Assembly (NCBI GenBank): GCA_947460165.1 | Contig: CANHKH010000083.1 | Coordinates: forward strand, 1-9,902 | Length of the DNA: 9,902 bases | Source of the DNA: Comamonadaceae bacterium | GTDB taxonomy: Bacteria; Pseudomonadota; Gammaproteobacteria; Burkholderiales; Burkholderiaceae_C | Reading direction: 5' to 3' | In this document: piece after piece, positions 6,273 through 9,902 of the stretch | Layout of the letters: each line of letters starts with the position of its first letter | Position numbering within the stretch: the first letter of the stretch is position 1 | The notes under the pieces: generated by a model | What the model saw: only the letters and a program-made list of their open reading frames with translations | The model's database searches: none | Told to the model about the DNA's origin: nothing | Position numbers and translations under genes: made by a program

Positions 6273-6947
6273 TTAGAAAGGCCAGAGTTTGAGCAAGGTG
6301 CTGGTGCCCCAACCGGGGCGGGTGGCCGAAGCCAGGTCGCCGGTGCCGCGGTAGGTGATTTGGGCGTTGGCCAAGCGGCGCGATTGCACGGTGTTGTTGG
6401 GCGCCACGTCTTCAGGGCGAATGACCCCCGCGACTTGGATGACCTCGGTGCCCTCGGTCAAGGCCAGTTGCTTTTCTCCGCGCAACACCAAGTTGCCGTT
6501 GGCGAGCACGTCAATCACAGTGACCGCCACCGAGCCTTCCAGGCTGGCCTTTTGGTCGGCGGTGCCTGCGCCTGTGTTCTCTATGGTGCCACCCAGCAGA
6601 TTGACCCCGGCCAAGCCAGGGAAGGTTTTCATTTTGTTTTGAATGCCCAAGGGCACCACATCGTTGCTGGACTTGCGGCTCAGAGAGTTGTTTTGGGTGC
6701 GTGCGGCCTGGGTCGATTCGTTGAGCAGCACGGTGATGACATCACCCACCTGGTAGTGGCGGCCGCGGCCAAAAAAGTTGTCGCTGGCGCGGCCTTGGTA
6801 TATGGCACCGGTGGCCAAAGGCTGGCGGTCTTTGGCTTGGGGGTAGACGGGCGCAAAGTCGGGGCTGTGGGCCAGCGGCTGGGGCGGTATGACACTGCAA
6901 GCTGTGCCCAAAAGCGCAAGCGAGACGATGGCAATGAGCTGTTTCAT
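6273..6947 (-). CDS. flgH: Flagellar L-ring lipoprotein FlgH
   Basis: FlgH is an outer-membrane lipoprotein that forms the L ring around the distal rod. From the ATG at 6947 it is 224 aa, the usual length. Residues 1-17 (MKQLIAIVSLALLGTAC) are a lipoprotein signal with the modified cysteine at 17; the -3 position is Gly, where Leu is more common. The body shows FlgH hallmarks: HYQVGDVITVLLNESTQA, then LRGEKQLALTEGTEVIQVAG and VIRPEDVAPNNTVQSRRLAN, ending LKLWPF. An in-frame TTG at 6965 would add six residues ahead of the signal peptide; GGA 6 bases before the ATG favours the shorter form. It follows flgG by 21 bases. The REP/RAYT insertion begins just after its stop, leaving the coding sequence whole. 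Confidence 0.95.
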   Translation of the reverse strand: MKQLIAIVSLALLGTACSVIPPQPLAHSPDFAPVYPQAKDRQPLATGAIYQGRASDNFFGRGRHYQVGDVITVLLNESTQAARTQNNSLSRKSSNDVVPLGIQNKMKTFPGLAGVNLLGGTIENTGAGTADQKASLEGSVAVTVIDVLANGNLVLRGEKQLALTEGTEVIQVAGVIRPEDVAPNNTVQSRRLANAQITYRGTGDLASATRPGWGTSTLLKLWPF

Positions 6948-6968
6948 GGTCGGTCCAGGGTTCAAGCC

Positions 6969-7751
6969 TTACAGGCGCTCGTTGATAAAGCGCAGCATGC
7001 CGTCCACGGCGGAAATGGCTTTGGAGTTGATTTCGTAGGCGCGCTGGGTTTCGATCATGCTGACCATTTCTTCCACCACGTTCACGTTGGAGGCTTCCAG
7101 CGAGCCTTGCACCAGCGTGCCTGCGCCGTTTTGGCCAGGCACCAGCACCTGGGGGGCGCCACTGGCTGGCGTTTCGCGCAGCAGGTTTTGGCCTAAGGAT
7201 TGCAAACCGGCGGTGTTGACGAAGCGGGCAATTTGAATTTGACCAAGCACCTGGTTGCCGCCGCCGGCGAGTTCCACCGAAACGGTGCCATCACGGCCAA
7301 TGCTCAAGCTGGACGCGTTTTGCGGCACGGTGATGGCGGGCTGCAGCAAGGCGCCGCTGGAGGTCACCAGCTGGCCGGTGGCAGACAGCTTGAAGCCACC
7401 ATCGCGCGAGTAAGCCACAGTGCCATCGGCCTGGGCGATTTGAAAGTAGCCATTGCCCGTGATGGCAATGTCCAGCGGGTTTTGCGTGGTGATGGTGTTG
7501 CCCTGGGCGTTGAGCTTTTCAGTGGCCACCACGCGCACGCCGGTGCCCAGCATCATGCCAGTGGGCGACTGGGCGTTGGCGTCGGTCTGCGCGCCAGCTT
7601 GGCGTACATTTTGATAAAGCATGTCCTCGAACACCGCGCGGTCGCGCTTGAAGCCTGTCGTGTTGACGTTGGCCAGGTTGTTTGAGATCACGTTCATGCG
7701 TGTCTGCTGGGCGTCCAGGCCCGTTTTCGCCACCCACATTGATGCATCCAT
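6969..7751 (-). CDS. flgG: Flagellar distal rod protein FlgG
   Basis: FlgG builds the long distal rod that passes through the P and L rings. At 260 aa it is the same length as enterobacterial FlgG and starts MDASMWVAKTGLDAQQTRMN, aligning from its first residue. The rod/hook motif NNLANVNTTGFKRDRAVFED (24-43) is intact. It is followed by the FlgG-specific stretch RQAGAQTDANAQSPTGMMLG, a region known in Salmonella to make the rod straight and stiff. The C-terminus has NVVEEMVSMIETQRAYEINS and ends in MLRFINERL. AAGGAG lies 6 bases before the ATG. It is 36 bases after flgF. Confidence 0.97.
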   Translation of the reverse strand: MDASMWVAKTGLDAQQTRMNVISNNLANVNTTGFKRDRAVFEDMLYQNVRQAGAQTDANAQSPTGMMLGTGVRVVATEKLNAQGNTITTQNPLDIAITGNGYFQIAQADGTVAYSRDGGFKLSATGQLVTSSGALLQPAITVPQNASSLSIGRDGTVSVELAGGGNQVLGQIQIARFVNTAGLQSLGQNLLRETPASGAPQVLVPGQNGAGTLVQGSLEASNVNVVEEMVSMIETQRAYEINSKAISAVDGMLRFINERL

Positions 7752-7787
7752 GGTGTGCTCCTTGTTTGTTTAAATTGGTTGAGGCGC

Positions 7788-8549
7788 TCAGCCGCCCAGC
7801 TTCATCATGGAGGCGCCCGACTCATCGCTGCTCTTGACCTCTTTGATGATGCGCACCTGCTGCTCAAAGGTGCGTGACTGGTCCATCAGCTTGATGAGAA
7901 TTTGCATGGCGTTCACATTGCTGCCCTCCAGCGCGGCGGAGGTGACTGTGGGCGGTTTGACACCGTTGGTGATGTCTTTGTTTGGAGCGCTCAAGGGCTG
8001 GAACAGGCCGTCTTCACGGCGCTCCAACTGGGTTTGACCCGCGTCGCGCAAGAGCAGGCGCTCGACCAACACTGCTGGCGCGTTCCCTTGGCCGGGCAAG
8101 GAGGCATAAACCTGTCCGTCGCCTGCGATATGCACATCGGCGCCGGGCGGCACGGTGATGGGAGCCCCACCCTGGCCGCGCACGGCAAAGCCTGAGCCGG
8201 TTTCCAGCAAGCCTGCAGCGTTAACGCGCAGGTCCCCTCGGCGAGTAAAGGCGAGTGTGCCGTCGGACGAGCTCACCCCCAGCACAGCCTTGTCATTCAT
8301 TGAAATGTCTAGCGCGCGGCCGGTGGCCATCACCGAGCCCGGAGACAACTGGATCACGTCAGCCACCACAGCCTGGGGCTGAATGCGGGTAGGAAAGCCC
8401 GGGCCCTCGGCGGTGATGGCTTTCATCGATGCCTCATAGCTGCGTTTGAAGCCCGGCGTCGAGACGTTGGCCATCTCGTTGACCGCGACCTGGCGCGTGA
8501 GGCGCTGCTCATTGATGGCAGCAGCGGCGTTAAAAGCTAAGCGATCCAT
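7788..8549 (-). CDS. flgF: Flagellar proximal rod protein FlgF
   Basis: FlgF (253 aa) is a component of the proximal rod, next to FlgG. The N-terminus MDRLAFNAAAAINEQ and the motif NEMANVSTPGFKRSYEA (24-40) are the rod-family D0 helix and turn. The middle is the beta-rich D1 domain with LDISMNDKAVLGV and TRRGDLRVNAAGLL. The C-terminal helix has LEGSNVNAMQILIKLMDQSR and QQVRIIKEVKSSDE, ending MMKLGG. AGGAA lies 6 bases before the ATG, supporting this start. It is 29 bases after flgE. Length and ends are normal for the family. Confidence 0.96.
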   Translation of the reverse strand: MDRLAFNAAAAINEQRLTRQVAVNEMANVSTPGFKRSYEASMKAITAEGPGFPTRIQPQAVVADVIQLSPGSVMATGRALDISMNDKAVLGVSSSDGTLAFTRRGDLRVNAAGLLETGSGFAVRGQGGAPITVPPGADVHIAGDGQVYASLPGQGNAPAVLVERLLLRDAGQTQLERREDGLFQPLSAPNKDITNGVKPPTVTSAALEGSNVNAMQILIKLMDQSRTFEQQVRIIKEVKSSDESGASMMKLGG

Positions 8550-8578
8550 CTCAAGTTCCTGGGTTTACAGCCGATTCA

Positions 8579-9902
8579 TTAACCACGGATGTTGATGATG
8601 GCCTGGGTCATGGTGGTCGAGGTCTCAATGGCTTTGGCGTTGGCCTGGAAGTTACGCTGAGCGGTGATCAAGTCCACCAGCTCTTGCGTCAAATCCACGT
8701 TGGAGCGCTCTGTGGCGCCGGCGCGTATGGTGCCAAAACCAGCGGTGCCGGCTGTGCCCAAAATAGGCTTGCCAGAAGCGGCCGAGGCCAAAAAGCTCGA
8801 ATCGCCCGCCTGGCGCAAACCGGACGGACTTGAAAAGTTCACCAGCAAAATTTTGGCCAGCGATTTTTGCGTACCGTTGGAGTAAGAGGCGCTGACCAAA
8901 CCATCGTTGGCAATCGTCACGCCCACCAAGTCACCTTCGGGAGCGCCGTCTTGCGACTGCGACAGCACAGCAAAAGGCGATGAAAACTGGGTCGAGGCCG
9001 AGTAGTCAATATTGATGGTCAAAGCGCCCTTACCGCCGGCCAGGTAGACCGTCTCCAGTTGCGTGCCGCCCGCGGGAGAGACCAGCTTGCCGCCGGTGTC
9101 AAAGGTCAGCTCGCCTTTGTCCAGGTACACCGGTGACCAAGGTGGCAGCCTGACAAAACCATCGCCGTTGGTGGTTTCTTTGCCCTCACTGTCAATGTAC
9201 TTGGGCACCAGTTGCGAGCCCACCATGTCTTTGTGCTGGGTCGGCTTGACCCAGGTGGCGGTGGTGCCCCGGCCGGCCTCGACCTGGTCCAAGCCCCAGT
9301 TGGCGCTGCCTGAAATTTTGATGAACGAGTCTGACCCCGTGGTCCCCGTGGTGAACACAAAGCGGTTGTTGGCCTGGTCGTAGCTGACCTTCACGCCATT
9401 GACGGTGCTCGGCACGCCGTCGGTGTTGCCCCCCAAGGAGTTGATGCCTTTTTGCAAAGCAGCGGCAAAAGACTCCACCGAATAGTCGGTGCGCCTGGGG
9501 ATGACCACCGTGCCTTTGATGCCGTCGACCGTCACCACAAAGCGATTGTTGGTGTCATCGACCGCAAAGTTATTGGTCACGTTGGTGGTGGGTGAGGAGC
9601 CAAAGGCCACGGCAGGTTCTGACTTCAATCCGCGCTCGGCCAGCTCAGACCGGGCAACCGTGCCCGATTCCAGACCAAACAGACGCCGGCCCAGCGAATC
9701 GCTGCCCACGGTGAGCGAAATGCTGGAGTCATCGCCCGTGGTGCCGGACTTGACTGAAAAGCTCTTGTTGCTTGCGTCATAGGTGACCTTGGCGCCAAAA
9801 CGCTGCTCGGCAGCGGGACGAATCAAAACGCCGTTGGGGATGACTTGCAGGCTGTTGGAGCCGTCTTCGGCCATGGCCACGGGATTGGTGTCCAGACCAA
9901 AC
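8579..9902 (-). CDS. flgE: Flagellar hook protein FlgE, 3' part, with repeated exposed modules
   Basis: FlgE polymerises into the hook, the universal joint between rod and filament. The reading frame is open to the right edge, so the N-terminus is missing. The visible 440 residues alone exceed the whole Salmonella FlgE (about 403 aa). The C-terminal part is typical: LTINIDYSASTQFSSPFAVL, then GDLVGVTIANDGLVSASYSN, and the D0 helix NVDLTQELVDLITAQRNFQA with KAIETSTTMTQAIINIRG. Counting from the GTG codon at 9880, residues 30-59 (AKVTYDASNKSFSVKSGTTG and on) and 162-191 (VKVSYDQANNRFVFTTGTTG and on) resemble each other, and SVESFAAALQKGINS (134-148) looks like a flagellin-IN-type helix. The exposed domain therefore seems built from repeated units. 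It ends in TAA, 29 bases before flgF. Confidence 0.95.
   Translation of the reverse strand, partial: FGLDTNPVAMAEDGSNSLQVIPNGVLIRPAAEQRFGAKVTYDASNKSFSVKSGTTGDDSSISLTVGSDSLGRRLFGLESGTVARSELAERGLKSEPAVAFGSSPTTNVTNNFAVDDTNNRFVVTVDGIKGTVVIPRRTDYSVESFAAALQKGINSLGGNTDGVPSTVNGVKVSYDQANNRFVFTTGTTGSDSFIKISGSANWGLDQVEAGRGTTATWVKPTQHKDMVGSQLVPKYIDSEGKETTNGDGFVRLPPWSPVYLDKGELTFDTGGKLVSPAGGTQLETVYLAGGKGALTINIDYSASTQFSSPFAVLSQSQDGAPEGDLVGVTIANDGLVSASYSNGTQKSLAKILLVNFSSPSGLRQAGDSSFLASAASGKPILGTAGTAGFGTIRAGATERSNVDLTQELVDLITAQRNFQANAKAIETSTTMTQAIINIRG
9308..9397 (-). repeat. FlgE internal protein repeat, copy 2
   Basis: Encodes VKVSYDQANNRFVFTTGTTG followed by SDSFIKISGSA. It shares the pattern V-x-Y-D-x-x-N-x-x-F, GTTG-x-D-S with copy 1. 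The repeat is at protein level and lies inside flgE. Confidence 0.65.
9704..9793 (-). repeat. FlgE internal protein repeat, copy 1
   Basis: Encodes AKVTYDASNKSFSVKSGTTG followed by DDSSISLTVG. It is about 132 residues ahead of copy 2, which suggests a module of that length. More copies may lie beyond the right edge. Confidence 0.65.

Noticed and set aside
6096..7196. A 366-codon open frame on the plus strand spanning RAYT, flgH and flgG
   Set aside because: It crosses three genes read on the other strand and a REP element, has no start signal, and is low-complexity in composition. It is a shadow of codon bias.

Overview
The window is almost entirely a flagellar structural operon read on the minus strand. 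It covers, in transcription order, flgE (5' end beyond the right edge), flgF, flgG, flgH, flgI, flgJ, flgK and flgL. The gene order, high GC content, protein sequences and Comamonadaceae-like hook proteins suggest a motile betaproteobacterium of the order Burkholderiales. That placement is inference from the sequence alone.

Region by region, right to left: 9902-8579 encodes most of the hook protein FlgE. 8549-6969 encodes the rod proteins FlgF (proximal) and FlgG (distal). 6947-6273 encodes the L-ring lipoprotein FlgH. A 786-base gap then interrupts the usual tight flgH-flgI junction. It holds a gene for a REP-associated Y1/HUH-type transposase (RAYT, 6150-5707) flanked by three REP-like palindromes. 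5486-4347 encodes the P-ring protein FlgI. 4324-3824 encodes a short, single-domain FlgJ. 3827-1059 and 1021-86 encode the hook-filament junction proteins FlgK (unusually large) and FlgL. In the last 85 bases there is a good sigma-28 (FliA) promoter pointing out of the window, and an ATG at base 14 that probably begins a late flagellar gene such as a flagellin gene.

Together the products build the rod (FlgF, FlgG, with FlgJ as rod-assembly factor), the L and P rings around it (FlgH, FlgI), the hook (FlgE) and the hook-filament junction (FlgK, FlgL). Other intergenic gaps are 21-37 bases and flgJ/flgK overlap by 4 bases, so this reads as one transcription unit apart from the RAYT/REP insertion. 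The points most worth a second look are the insertion with its altered HUH motif, the FlgJ without a peptidoglycan hydrolase domain, the enlarged FlgE and FlgK, and the sigma-28 promoter at the left edge. I found no evidence of a wholly new system.
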